From Pseudopithomyces maydicus (lineage: Eukaryota > Ascomycota > Dothideomycetes > Pleosporales > Didymosphaeriaceae), in assembly GCA_026873275.1 (NCBI GenBank), contig JANTUC010000002.1:2356001-2420000 (forward strand): a DNA stretch of 64,000 bases, given 5' to 3'. The position numbers were made by a program, and so were the translations under genes. Below the pieces are notes generated by a model. It was not told the DNA's origin and ran no database searches. It worked only from the letters and a program-made list of their open reading frames with translations. Position 1 is the stretch's first letter, and each line of letters opens with the position of its first letter. Below are positions 55,116 to 64,000 of the stretch, piece by piece.

Positions 55116-55971
55116 TTATAGCCATGCCGCCAACATTCCGATGATCACGCTGACTAAAACCCCCATTGCCAGTACGCTTTCTAGGTTACCAATCCTTCCA
55201 GAAGCATTGCCACTATCCGGCGCATGACTCGTCGTCCCTGTACCAGTCACTGCAGCGCCCTCTGTTGTTCTCTGTGTGTCGTTCGGTCCGTTCCAAAACG
55301 GAATACCGGTCGGTAGAACATTATTGATATTCGACGGAATGAGGCCAGTTAGCGCGCTTGGAATCAAGCTGCGTATTTCAGACGGGATCATACTGGCTAG
55401 AAGATCAGGCATGTCTGTGGGACAAGCGATGCCCTTTACTGTAAAGCGAACGTCAGTCTTGATTGCAGGTTGTCAGCAGTGTAAGAAGCCTACGAGTAGG
55501 GCCTGGGGCTTTTGCCAGAGCACAGAGACCATTGATAGCGAGGCTGGCCTCACAGATACCTTCAGTACGTTGTGGGCAAAAGGATGTCAGGCAGCTTTGA
55601 GAATCAATTTTTATTCCTACGTGGAACACATGTCGGAAAGGCTTACTTGACTCCAACGACAGCATAGCTGCATGCACAGATCAAATCGTCGTTTTTGCAC
55701 TTATCAATTTCCTTGGAGATGGAAGCGGAACAAGATTCCCATTTGCTTTGTCAAAATCAGTCGGATTCGACGTAGTTCAGAAAGGGAGAGAGTAGACATA
55801 CGAGCAAGCCTCCCCCGACGAGCATGCTAGAGATGCAGAACTGGTGATGCCAATATCGAATACTTCGGTGGTGGTGATAGATTCTCCATCTTGGCCCTCA
55901 TCATCTTGGGGAACGGCAGATACGCAACGGGATGCTATCAGCACTGAAGAAACAAGGACGAAGAAAAGCAT
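55116..55971 (-). CDS. Small cysteine-rich GPI-anchored protein, CFEM-like
   Basis: Predicted 230-aa secreted protein. Exons: 55802-55971, 55647-55745, 55494-55594 and 55116-55438; total divisible by three. The start at MLFFVLVSSVLIASRCVSA gives a signal peptide. About ten cysteines follow over the next roughly 110 residues (ACSSGEAC, WESCSASISKEIDKC, DDLICACSY, CLTSFCPQ, GICEASLAINGLCAL, IACP). Their spacing includes the C-x-C and surrounding loops of CFEM domains but is not a perfect consensus match. The C-terminus has a Ser/Thr/Gly spacer ending in a hydrophobic segment (VLAMGVLVSVIIGMLAAWL), a GPI-attachment signal. CFEM proteins serve in haem/iron uptake, wall structure or host interaction; the role here is unknown. 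Acceptors of exons 2 and 3 (AAAG) are the least certain parts. Confidence 0.75.
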
Positions 55972-56205
55972 AATTATGAGGTCTCCTTCTGTGTAGCAAC
56001 ACGTATGATGGGCCAATATTTAATAAAATAACGTCATTCCGTTATTCTTCTCCTTCAGCCACATTGTGCGCTTAGTGCCTCTACGTAAATCTCAAGGAAT
56101 GCTGACGCGCGTCTACACTGCAACACACGCGCCGGAATGCGGATGGTGGAAGCTAGAAGCAAATGTGACAAATGATGATATATATTATTAGATGGGTATA
56201 TGTTA

Positions 56206-57984
56206 TCAGAACGCGTCCCCACCGGAAAGCTCTTCTGCAAGAGTTTCTAGTTCTTCTTGTCTAAATGGCACAACCAACCTCTCCGTACCCATTGCGTCTT
56301 TCCTGCTCTCGATCATCTGGTGATCATGGAATTCCTTCAGGAGAGTCCGGAAAGCGACTTCGCTTGTACAAACAAACTCGTCTCTGGCCTTGTGATATAG
56401 CGTGCGGTACTCAACACCTTGAGTAGCTTCCGAAACCAGAGGCCGCACATCCTTCTTGCTCTTCAATGTAATAGCAGCTTCTTCCTCTTCGAATTCTTCT
56501 CCGTCATCCATGTAGGAGAGAGCCAGCTGCTCAGTGACAAGGATACGGAAAAGCGCTCTCGCATGTTCAGGCAAAGAACGCAGAACGAAACCAACACCAT
56601 CACGACCACCAACTCTTCTGCCGCTGCGACCAAGGAGTTCGTTTACCGACTCAACCACGTCAATTTCGGCATCGTAGGGGGCAAAGGTCGTCGCGTCGTG
56701 AAAGAGGAACTTGTACTGCGCCCTGAGACCCACATCCCACAGCAGTGAAAAGTTGGGTGTGTCAGCGGTGCAGACAAGGTTGATCGAGGGATGCGCGGCT
56801 AAGGAGGCCAGTATCGCCGGCGTCGGGGTCTTCCGCAAGTTCGGCGAATCTACCGAGTTGATCACCACCAAAATGGGATGCGATGGGGGGTCTCGGGACA
56901 GATGATCCAAGATGTAAGTCAATAGAGAAGTAGGTTGATTGGGCAATTTTCCGGTGCCGGGGACTGCAGCGGCAGCAATCGTAGTGAGAATATCCTTCAG
57001 CACTATGCCCGGGGCATAACCATTGATGACTGCGATTTTCGGGGTCTTCCTGGTCCCTTTATAGGGTGGTTGTTCTGAAAGATGGTGGTACAGGCATGCG
57101 GTGAAGTCACTAGTTATCGCTCTCTTGGATCCGTATCCATAGAGGCAGATATTGAAGCCTTCTTCTAGCTCGAAGATCCACTGGTCATATGCTCGGCTGT
57201 GAAGGTCCAACAGGAACGCCTTCTCGAAATCGTGACGATCCGTGTATGATTGCATGGCCTGGAAATATTCGTCATGGTTCAAAAGGGATTGAGACGACAA
57301 GGTATTGCTCGATGTCTTGGTGGCGCCAGGACGGTTCTGCCAGAAGAACTCTTCATGTGCAGGCAGGCCAGGTGGCGGGGTTCCTTCGCGCTCTCTCTTG
57401 GCCTTGGCTGCCAACTGATTCTTGCCGGTGCCTTTGGGGCGGCCTCTCCCACGTTTGGACGGCGTGTCAGGCACAGGCACAGGCACAGGCACGGGGTCGG
57501 GGTCGGGGGCGGGTGCACTGGCGGGTGCACTGACGACCGTGGGTTGCTCTTGACCGCCATCGCCATCCAAGATGTGCTCAGCCAGGGTATCCTCTTCATC
57601 CAAGGCGTCATGGTCGCTGTCGGCGCCATTGATGGTGCGGCCGATCAGCTGGCGGTTGCTCTTGCGGCGGGCGCTGCGGTCTGCATTGCGCACGAGGGTC
57701 GGAGTGCCGGCGGGGGTCTCGTCGGGGGCGTCTTTCGTTGGGGTTGCGAAGACAAGACGGCGGTTCGACTTCGGGGTGGTGTTGAAGTCGGCGGCCAGGC
57801 CCGTCTTCTTCAGGATGGACCGTGGCGTGCCGTTGTCGTGGAGGAAGCCCCTGCCTCGCCGGGAGGGTGTCTGGGCTTCGAGCTCGCTCACGCTGTCGTC
57901 CTCGACCTCGACCTGGGCTCGCTGTTTGCGGGGGCCTTCATCCTCGGCCTCCTCGCTGTCTCGCTTTCGCTTTGCGCTGCCCAT
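56206..57984 (-). CDS. ORC2: Origin recognition complex subunit 2
   Basis: Single-exon 592-aa ORC2, part of the six-subunit complex that marks replication origins and loads MCM. The start at MGSAKRKRD is the first ATG in frame. The N-terminal about 230 residues are disordered, charged and Pro/Ala-rich, with an AT-hook-like KRGRGRPKGTGK and TPSRRGRG/TPRSIL sites that could be CDK targets. The ORC2 core has YDQWIFELEEGFNICLYGYG followed by SKR (the degenerate Walker-like loop of ORC2), KIAVINGYAPGIVLKDIL, HPILVVINSVDSPNLR, INLVCTADTPNFSLLWD and FLFHDATTFAPY. A winged-helix C-terminus follows, with EYRTLYHKARDEFVCTSE and LLKEFHDHQMIES. Length agrees with fungal ORC2. It is divergent from the sugar transporter gene. 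Confidence 0.94.
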   Translation of the reverse strand: MGSAKRKRDSEEAEDEGPRKQRAQVEVEDDSVSELEAQTPSRRGRGFLHDNGTPRSILKKTGLAADFNTTPKSNRRLVFATPTKDAPDETPAGTPTLVRNADRSARRKSNRQLIGRTINGADSDHDALDEEDTLAEHILDGDGGQEQPTVVSAPASAPAPDPDPVPVPVPVPDTPSKRGRGRPKGTGKNQLAAKAKREREGTPPPGLPAHEEFFWQNRPGATKTSSNTLSSQSLLNHDEYFQAMQSYTDRHDFEKAFLLDLHSRAYDQWIFELEEGFNICLYGYGSKRAITSDFTACLYHHLSEQPPYKGTRKTPKIAVINGYAPGIVLKDILTTIAAAAVPGTGKLPNQPTSLLTYILDHLSRDPPSHPILVVINSVDSPNLRKTPTPAILASLAAHPSINLVCTADTPNFSLLWDVGLRAQYKFLFHDATTFAPYDAEIDVVESVNELLGRSGRRVGGRDGVGFVLRSLPEHARALFRILVTEQLALSYMDDGEEFEEEEAAITLKSKKDVRPLVSEATQGVEYRTLYHKARDEFVCTSEVAFRTLLKEFHDHQMIESRKDAMGTERLVVPFRQEELETLAEELSGGDAF

Positions 57985-59082
57985 GTCGCGTGCAGGCAAC
58001 GGCTGCCGTTGAAGCGTGCATGCGAAAAGTCGCGTCGCGTCTCGTCTCGTTTACGTCGGCATTTCAAAACGCCGACGTGCAGCCTTGGCGGGTGCGGGTC
58101 CCGGTCCCGTGACCTTCCTGGGTCGGGTCCATTCACTTCCTGGGACAGCGTCCGCACTCGTCAGCACTCGTCACTAAGCCTTGCAACCCCGATCCAAGTT
58201 CCCCGCCCAGCGCCGGCCCAGATTCGTACACCGCCCACAGCCCCAGAGATGCCGAGGCCCAGAGCAATGCATGAGGGGGAGCACAGCAGGCACGCGCCCA
58301 GCAAAGCGGCCGAGGGACCTTCCACATTCAAGCAGTCAGGATGCATACACGCTGCTTCGGGGCCTTAATCGCGCACCTACGACTGCCTAACGCTCAACGC
58401 CCTGTCTCCACGCCTGTGGGGAGCCCACAAAACATAAAAACTACCGCCCCCAGAAATCTCTGCCCAGCTGCTTTTGGTCAAACATGGTCTACAACTGGCT
58501 AGCAAACGCCCTTGAACCCTCACCTGACTGGCTCTCCGGCCCACACGCTGGCCACATGCACCCCAGGCCCTGCCGTGGGAAAAAGTTGCATCGAGCACCG
58601 GCGTCGGGGCGAACCCACGTCACAGGCGTTCGGTTGGCGCTAAGATCTGCAGCCCCTCCCGTCGCCCCAGTTCTGACCGGGGTGCGGCTCAAAGTTCATC
58701 AAACCAAACGGGAATGCCGAAAAAGCTTGCCTTGCCTTTCCCCAACCTGGTGCCCATTACCACATGCTAACCTCCAGCCGTTGTCCCCAGATCCACTATA
58801 CCCCGTGTGGAGTACTCCGGCCAGCCTCTCACCCAATGACCTCCTCTTCACTGCAACCACGGTGGAACCGTCATGTCGGATGCAATCTGCAAGACCTGCA
58901 TGGGAACACACTCTGTGCCATGTTCCGACCACGCTGCGAGCTGCCTTGCACGAGTAGATAAAGCCCACCAGTACCCCCACACTTTTCTCTCCACACTCCA
59001 CACTCCACCGTCTCCGCCTTTGCGTATCCACCGTTTCGTCGTACTTTTGCTATTTCGCTCCGTCCATACTTGCCATCAATCA
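57985..59082. promoter_or_regulatory. Divergent promoter, ORC2 / sugar transporter
   Basis: 1.1 kb between opposite start codons. Several GC-driven frames on both strands are not credible genes. The last 100 bp before the transporter are C/T-rich, like a fungal core promoter. Confidence 0.5.
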
Positions 59083-60982
59083 TGGCAGCCAACGAACCCG
59101 AGAAGCCCTCGGAGCCTTCCATGAGGAGAGAGATGTTTCGCCTCGTGGAGAAATACCTACGTTCCTGGGTCTGTCCGACCGGCCTCTGCGACTGCTTGTG
59201 TCCGTCGTGGCTACCACTGGATTTTTGCTTTTTGGCTACGATCGTGAGTTACAACCTGCATACCCATTCCCGATCCGCCAATAATAATATGTCCAGAGGG
59301 AGTCATGTCCGGCATCATTGCTGCCGAACCCTTCATGCACTACTTCCCGGAAACGTATAACAATGCTACATGGCAAGGTTTTGTGACCGCCATCTACGAG
59401 ATTGGATGCCTTCTTGGAGCCGTTGCTGTTCTTTTGTGGGGCGACCTTTTGGGGCGCCGCCGCGGCATGATATGCGGTGCTTTGATCATGATTCTGGGCG
59501 TCATCATCCAGATTTCTTGCATCAAGGGACATAAAGCGACCGCTCAGTTTATCATCGGTCGAGTCGTTACTGGAATTGGTAACGGTATGAACACGTCGAC
59601 TATACCCACATACCAGGCAGAGTGCTCTAGCACCAAGAATCGTGGCCTTCTCATCTGCATCGAGGGCGGTGTGATCGCTTTCGGCACCCTGATTGCATAC
59701 TGGGTCGATTACGGCTGTCAGTACGGTCCTCCAGACCTTACGTGGCGTTTCCCCATCGCCTTCCAAGTCGTCTTCGGTGTGGTTGTTCTCGTAGTTCCCT
59801 TCTGGCTGCCAGAGAGCCCACGTTGGCTTCTAACCAAGGATCGTGCGGATGAGGCTACTAAAGTTATTGCCGCTCTCCGTGGGCTGCCCACCGACCATGA
59901 AGAAACTACTCTACAGGTCAACATCATCGTGGACAGTATTCGAGCTTCTGGCCACCACGGCGGCGTCACTCCCTTCTCCGCTCTTTTCACTGGAGGCAAG
60001 ACACAACATTTCAGACGCATGATGATCGGGGTACGTATCCATTACTCTCCTCTTCCTTCCTCTGCCTTTCCTACCGCCTTCATCTGCCCATGCGTCCAAT
60101 AGACCCACTGTCATCACCATCCCATCACCAGGCCGTTCTTCCTCCCATCCATCGAGCAGGCTTGATGACCCCGGTCTATATCTATGCCAACTAATGCGTT
60201 TCCTAGGCATCTTCCCAGCTATTTCAACAAGTGGGTGGTTGTAACGCGGTCATCTATTTTTTCCCCCTTCTCTTCGAGAACTCCATCAAGGAGACCAAGC
60301 AAATGTCTCTCCTCCTAGGGGGATCAACATGATTGTGTACAGTATCTTTGCAACAGTCTCCTGGTTCATCATCGAGCGCACCGGCCGCCGCAAGCTCTTC
60401 CTCATCGGCACAGTTGGCCAAGGTCTTTCTATGCTACTCGTCATGGCGTGCCTCATTCCCGGCACTGCCTCTGCGGCTAAAGGTGCTGCTGTAGGTCTGT
60501 TTACCTACATCGCCTTCTTCGGTGCAACGTGGCTTCCGTTGCCCTGGCTCTACCCAGCCGAAGTCAACCCGGTCAAGACTCGGGCAAAGGCTAACGCTGT
60601 ATCCACGTGCACCAATTGGCTGTTCAACTTCATGGTTGTCATGATCACGCCTATCATGATAGACAACATCGGTTGGGGAACCTATCTTGTGTTCGCGTGC
60701 ATCAACGCAGGATTCTTTCCGCTCATATACATCTTCTATCCTGAGACGAAGCAGAGGAGTTTGGAGGAGATCGATCTTATTTTCGCCAAGGGATTCTTGG
60801 AAAATATCACCTACGTGAGGGCTGCGAATGAGTTGCCCCAGCTTGATGATCATGGTGTCGCGGCAATGGCACGTCAGTATGGGTTCCACGACAGCGATGA
60901 CGAGGCGGGGCAGATCAAAGACGGCCATGTCGGTGGTGATGAGAGGAATATTGCTACTAGTACGAATGCTGCGATGGCGTAG
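59083..60982 (+). CDS. MFS sugar transporter, frame broken twice
   Basis: Twelve-segment major-facilitator sugar porter of the plasma membrane. Exons 59083-59243, 59297-60030 and 60207-60982. Family motifs: GFLLFGYDQGVMSGI (TM1), GDLLGRRRGM (G-R-R between TM2 and TM3), GRVVTGIGNGMNTSTIP, PESPRWLL, QQVGGCNAVIYFFP, RTGRRKLFLIG, WLYPAEVNPVKTRAKANA and PETKQRSLEEID. Two single-base shifts occur. In exon 1, after MAANEPEK...LVEKY, the expected TFLGLSDRPLRLL lies one frame away, consistent with a lost base near 59156-59157. In exon 3 the G5 run 60318-60322 lacks one G, so LLLGGINMIVYS crosses frames and a premature TGA follows at about 60330. Everything else is well conserved, so errors are more likely than decay. 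Substrate is not deducible. Confidence 0.85.
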
Positions 60983-61634
60983 ATTGGCGGGATGTGTGGG
61001 TGTATGACGCATACGGGTGAACATAGCACACTGGTAACGGACAAGCGGACTTTAGGTAAATGGTTCCGCGAAGAGAAATTACCACGATGCGATAATCCAT
61101 ACGGGAGCTTTGCAAACAGAATATTATTTGGGGAAAGGGGTATCTCGTGCAATCACATCACATGTCTGATTTCTTTGTCCAGACCCCTCAATATCAGGAG
61201 GCTCCTGACATGGTTTTCTTCTCCTAGTTCTCCTTCTCCTTCTCCTTCGACCGTCCAACAGTTACGGGCGCCGTACTGTTCTCCTTCTCGTCATGCATCT
61301 TGTTTTCGCTGGCGGGGGTGGGGCAAGATTGTAGGGTGCAAGGAAAGGTTGAAAATCTCCAACGAATAGCTGTTGAACGCCGTTTCTCCCGTGTTACTTC
61401 CTCATTATGCGGTTGTGCCCATTGCACTTTTTGATCGACTGTTTTCCGCCTTCTTCTTGGGCCACTATGGTGGTGCCGGGAACCTATTCCCTTGGGACAG
61501 CAATAGTGCGGTGTGACGCGAGCGTCTATCTTGTGACGTGGGTATGACTCGGCGGATATAGATGTGGGTGTATGTACAGAGGAGTCATGCTTATGGCTTA
61601 CTACCCCGCCCCCACCGTGCGTCTGGAATGCGTT
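60983..61634. other. Convergent intergenic region
   Basis: 3' flanks of the sugar transporter (+) and ATG101 (-). No gene is seen. Confidence 0.5.
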
Positions 61635-62320
61635 TCAGAAAATGCCCATTCTCGGGCCCCAGGTTTGGTCGGGCGCAGCTTTGGGGTTGACGACGACCTG
61701 GTAGGGAAATGGGTTCGCGTCGGTAGTGGTGATGGGCGGGATGTGGTCCTTGTCACGGTTGACGATGCCGATGATTTTGTGTGCAGCCTTCTCGAGGGAT
61801 TTTGTCATGGCGCGGCGAACTTTGAGGACATCTACACAGGCTACGTGTCAGCATAGGTAAAATGGGAGAAGCGACGGGATGGGTACCAGTCTCGGTGCGT
61901 GGGGTGGCGAGCGTCACGTCCAGGGTCCATTGCTCCCAGCACACGTCTTCGTCAGCTTTTCCGAAAAAGTACGTCTTCCTCCGGCGCTTCTCGAAGAACT
62001 GCACGACGAGCTGGCCACGCCCCCGCTGCTGGTGGGTGCTCTCGATGGCGCGCACCAGGGCAATGGTTCGCTGGTCGATCAGGGTCTCGAGGTCGACGTC
62101 GTCGATGGCGGGCAGGGTTAGATCGAGTAGGTCCCTGGTGAGGGGGATATCGAGGTGAAGTATCGGTGGAAGAAGATGGTGTGCAAGATGGCTGATGCGA
62201 CGGTCAGGTCAGGTCGGGCCAGGGGGGATGGGGGCTTTACACACCTTTCACGACGTCCTTGACGCAGGACAGGTCGGCGAAGATGTCCAGATGGTACTCT
62301 GGCCGCCGGCGGGTGTCCAT
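61635..62320 (-). CDS. ATG101: Autophagy protein ATG101 (HORMA-type), frame broken once
   Basis: HORMA-fold component of the Atg1/ULK1-Atg13 autophagy initiation complex; present in filamentous fungi and fission yeast, absent in budding yeast. Exons 62245-62320, 61887-62191 and 61635-61831. Starts MDTRRRPEYHLDIFADLSC, then DVVKAILHTIFFHRYFTSI, DDVDLETLIDQRTIALVRAIE, LVVQFFEKRRRKTYFFGK with DEDVCWEQWTLDV, and the last exon VLKVRRAMTKSLEKAAHKII, IPPITTTDANPFPYQVVVN and GPRMGIF, all diagnostic for ATG101. Expected length is about 192 aa. The frame slips inside the G5 run 62142-62146 (C on the coding strand), where a sixth C would restore SPLTRDLLDLTLP. As read, exon 2 stops early at about 62118. 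Single-base error is likely. Confidence 0.88.
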
Positions 62321-63402
62321 GGTCGCATCTGCCCACAGGGCGGGTGGGGAGAGAGTGGTGGGAGCCCCGCCTCGCCGGCGCGGCGGCCGTGGGGATGAGC
62401 CGCACGGGTTCCGAGTTTCAGCACGAGGCTGGTTCGTGGGCGCTGGAGGGCGGCGCTGGTGGGGGTGTGTCTTCTTCTCGTTGTTGTCCTTGTCCTTGTT
62501 GTTGTTGTTGTTGTCCGATGTGGCTGGTAGAGGAATGCGAGAGGCTTTGGCAAATGCCGAGCTGACGATTTGATTTTGCGGCTTGGGATGGCGGGGCTCG
62601 AGGCTTTTGACGGACCATCAGAGCGCCTGACAAAGCCCGGCAGACTCGGCGGGACGGGACATGGAATTCAAGGCGGCATTGTTATCGCCCTCGCCCTGCC
62701 ACCACAGATGACGCGGGTTTTCTGAGACAGGCGCGCGCATGACCACGACGGGCCTGCTGGACGTGACTCCCTCCAACGGCCGTGGCTGGCTTGAGCCTGC
62801 TGTTGACCGACAACCTTTGCAAGCGTCTTCAACAAGGCAGCGGCGCGTGTCGCTTACTGGCGGTGCGCCACCGAGGGAGGCCGTTGACGTAGGGAGGGAG
62901 GGAGCCTTCCATGCACGTGCAGCGCGTCTGGCCGGGGCTCCGGGGGCTCCGGTGGGGGCCCCCAGAAACCACTTCCGAGCCTGTGTCGCAGCAGCACCGC
63001 CAGTCTGTCCTGTCGTCCCCGACGGCTAGTCTGCGAGCCGCGTATAGCCTAGGCACTCTGGGACGCTGCGGGTGGACGCGGTAGATGGTCGACGCGCCGG
63101 TCGAGACCCTGAGTTGGTCGCAGTTGAACACTACAGAGACCGGCACACGTGGAGATATGACTGCCCAGGTGCCTAGAAACGCTCAAATCGAAGAAATGAT
63201 TTCACTTGAACACCGATCCAGTACAATGTCCTCGGCCAGCGTCCCGACCATGCATGTCCAGCCGCTTCTTCTCCATCGACTATGCAGAAAGTAGTACGCT
63301 CGTCAATCATGATCATGATACAAATACAAAGGGATCCCGCCGCCATGCCACATGCTAAACACCTTCAACCTTTTTTTTTCTTTTTTTACCCAAACCAATG
63401 CT
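62321..63402. other. Intergenic region
   Basis: ATG101 promoter and 3' flank of the hybrid kinase gene. Contains a short (TTG)n tract at about 62489-62513. The frames seen are GC-driven. Confidence 0.5.
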
Positions 63403-64000
63403 CTACCCGTTTCCGCTTTTAGGCAATATGCTTCTTATCTTGGAGACCAGATCCTCGACTTTGAACGGTTTGGAAATAACAGCGTCCATACCTGCATTCA
63501 ACATGCTCTTAGTTTGTGCTTCGCGGACGTTGGCCGAAACACCTAGGATGGGAGAACGGCCTGCTTTCCCGGACTCTTGGAGTTCACGGATTTCTATCGT
63601 GGCAGCATTTCCATCTTTGATGGGCATTTCCTGTCATTTGCATTAGCCAATCGTCAATATTAAGCTCAGGGCTAGGCATACCTGGTCCATAAGAATGCAA
63701 TCGAAGTAGTTACGATCGCCACCTTTGTCGGGAGCCAATTGTCCGCGTTCAGCGACGGCGTCTATCGCTTCCTGGCCGTTGTTCGCTACAAACACCTAAT
63801 GCTACTTAGCCACTTGTTTCGGAGAAAGTGTCGTAAATGTCAAGACAAAAGCTCACCTCAAAGCCCTTGCCCTGCAGCTGCCGCCTCAGCACTTTCTGGT
63901 TGATGAGATTATCTTCCACCAGGAGAAGCGTGTTACGAGTATCGGATGGTTCTCGACTATCCGATTTGGATCTGTCCAGCGAAAGTAATTCTTGCCTCTT
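63403..64000 (-). CDS. C-terminal receiver domain of a hybrid histidine kinase or response regulator (partial)
   Basis: The 3' end of a larger gene that runs off the right edge. Exons visible: 64000-63857, 63795-63682 and 63630-63403; introns have donors GTGAGC and GTATGC and acceptors TTAG and GACAG. The encoded CheY-like domain shows LLLVEDNLINQKVLRRQL (acidic pair), VFVANNGQEAIDAV, DCILMDQEMPIKDGNAA (phospho-acceptor Asp in LMDQ), SPILGVSANV and the conserved Lys in ISKPFKVEDL. It ends 17 residues after that Lys with PKSGNG, so this is the protein C-terminus. The receiver-at-C-terminus layout and NLINQKVLRRQL are typical of fungal hybrid histidine kinases in stress signalling, but the kinase part is outside the window. 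Confidence 0.88.

Noticed and set aside
57250..58368. 372-aa plus-strand frame
   Set aside because: Antisense to ORC2 and its promoter, low-complexity, no family motif.

Overview
The window is nuclear DNA of a filamentous ascomycete (Pezizomycotina; a Dothideomycete is possible but not provable from this sequence). The genes have many short introns (about 47-200 bp) with GTA/GTG donors and CTAAC/CTGAC-like branch points. There are fungus-specific families (Zn2Cys6 regulator, DUF3669, CFEM-like GPI protein, fungal ABCC transporter) and an intron-bearing nuclear tRNA-Gly. Twenty-nine protein genes and one tRNA can be supported; no transposon, CRISPR array or viral remnant was seen.

Layout. 0.7-15.1 kb: an ABCC transporter, mitochondrial Trp-tRNA synthetase divergent from an Rvs161-type BAR protein, an F-box-like hypothetical protein, and two tandem cation diffusion facilitators. 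16.2-33.8 kb: nine amino-acid metabolism genes. These are P5C dehydrogenase, a DHDPS/HOGA-type aldolase, a YAT permease, an aspartate-type aminotransferase, a Zn2Cys6 regulator, an MSOX/FAOX-type flavin oxidase, a divergent mitochondrial-carrier-like protein, proline dehydrogenase and P5C reductase. Dehydrogenase, P5CDH, transaminase and HOGA-type aldolase are the four steps that turn trans-4-hydroxy-L-proline into pyruvate plus glyoxylate, so the block reads as a hydroxyproline (or proline/hydroxyproline) catabolic cluster with its own transporter and regulator. A secreted GH29 alpha-L-fucosidase follows. 37.0-46.4 kb: AP-2 mu, a secreted jacalin/aerolysin-like protein with a long acidic repeat tail, a DUF3669 protein, tRNA-Gly(GCC) and a SET-domain protein. 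46.8-64 kb: housekeeping genes (mitochondrial uL5, a ubiquitin hydrolase ending in a CaaX box, an N-acetylglucosaminyltransferase, ORC2, a sugar transporter, ATG101, the end of a hybrid histidine kinase) and a CFEM-like GPI protein.

A striking technical signal is that five otherwise intact genes (ABCC, CDF-1, AP-2 mu, sugar transporter, ATG101) each lose frame by exactly one base inside a run of five G/C where six are expected. This looks like systematic homopolymer under-calling. The aldolase is different: besides one missing base it carries a 16-bp insertion flanked by TGGAC repeats, so it may be truly broken.
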